A stretch of 64,000 nt of DNA from Lineus longissimus (taxonomy: Eukaryota > Nemertea > Pilidiophora > Heteronemertea > Lineidae): NCBI RefSeq assembly GCF_910592395.1, contig NC_088311.1, forward strand, positions 16,182,501 to 16,246,500. The letters run 5' to 3'. This document shows, one piece after another, positions 63,595 through 64,000 of the stretch (the first letter of the stretch is position 1; every line of letters starts with the position of its first letter). The notes beneath the pieces are model-generated. The model worked only from the letters and a program-made list of their open reading frames with translations. It did not search any database and had not been told where the DNA came from. Both the position numbers and the translations under genes were made by a program.

Positions 63595-64000
63595 GTAAGA
63601 CTTACATTATTATTGTTCAAGTATGCCTTTTTTTAAGTGGCCATCTGACATGCAATTTGTATGACTGTATTTACTACATTTACCCCAATTTTGTCTCAGA
63701 TGCCTTGAATTGATACCAGAAGCAAAAAAAGATTCTAGTGATCCAATGAGGAACCAGCGAAACTAATACATGACGTGGCGCTGATACACAACTCGGTCTT
63801 GACGGCGTCATTGAAAGCGAGGCTAACGTTAATTTCCATTTATTTTGGAAAATATAACCGGACCAATATATTAGAAACTTAAAATACAGGATGTAAATAA
63901 CTCTGCGCAATGAGCCTTGGAACGGCGGCCTTAAATGACGAAGGGGATAATAAACTAGTATGTCTGGGACATCACATCAGTTTTATGAAAGGACATCATT
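63595..64000. other. Right edge, no gene seen
   Basis: Probably intron after the 63420-63594 exon. No supported coding sequence. Confidence 0.35.

Overview
This is an animal nuclear genome window, most like a marine invertebrate (deuterostome or lophotrochozoan; I cannot place it more precisely). The evidence is phase-consistent spliceosomal introns, abundant ACATGTA and TAGGCCTA words, dense dispersed repeats, and protein families I recognise as high-copy in fish, amphioxus, hemichordates, molluscs and corals. No rRNA, tRNA gene, CRISPR or prokaryotic operon was seen. Nearly everything with coding potential is a mobile element or transposon-like multicopy gene.

Layout. 1-14 kb: dispersed repeats, including a family of about 0.6-1.3 kb carrying AGGTCA-CAG-AGGTCA motifs, one terminal exon, a 71-bp satellite, a 242-bp repeat and a probable solo LTR. 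14-17.4 kb: a four-exon gene of a transposase-like (DUF7869-type, from memory) family, with an apparent 1-base frameshift. 19-22 kb: remnants of a MULE-type transposase and a coiled-coil family. 22.15-27.1 kb: a degraded Gypsy retrotransposon invaded by two dispersed repeats and two tRNA/5S-like SINEs. 27.1-33.8 kb: a transposase-like pseudogene split near its C-terminus by a complete-ended but internally deleted LTR retrotransposon (29120-33723, TSD GATGA). 34-36.3 kb, 56 kb and 63.4 kb: exons of one or more resident genes.

Two larger elements dominate the right half. The first is a Polinton/Maverick (adintovirus-like) element at 36512-55572 (19,061 bp), with AG...CT termini, terminal inverted repeats and a 6-bp TSD (CATGTA). 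It sits inside an intron whose flanking exons still splice in phase. It encodes protein-primed family-B DNA polymerase, packaging ATPase, chromodomain integrase, adenain-like protease, double-jelly-roll major capsid, penton-like minor capsid, two small membrane-active-type proteins, a two-TM protein, one or two PC4-like proteins and several unknowns. The polymerase and ATPase frames are interrupted. The second is a 6,814-bp transposon at 56181-62994, with about 270-bp TIRs built of 21-bp near-palindromic subrepeats and a 5-bp TSD (GTTGC). It has two convergent spliced genes: a retroviral-integrase-like DDE transposase and a SAM + HECT-like ubiquitin ligase. This pairing is my best candidate for an under-described system.

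How they work together. In the Polinton the integrase would mediate insertion, the polymerase replication, and capsid proteins, protease and ATPase virion assembly and packaging. In the DDE/HECT element the transposase presumably binds the palindromic subrepeats. The HECT-like protein could modify host or element proteins, which is inference only.
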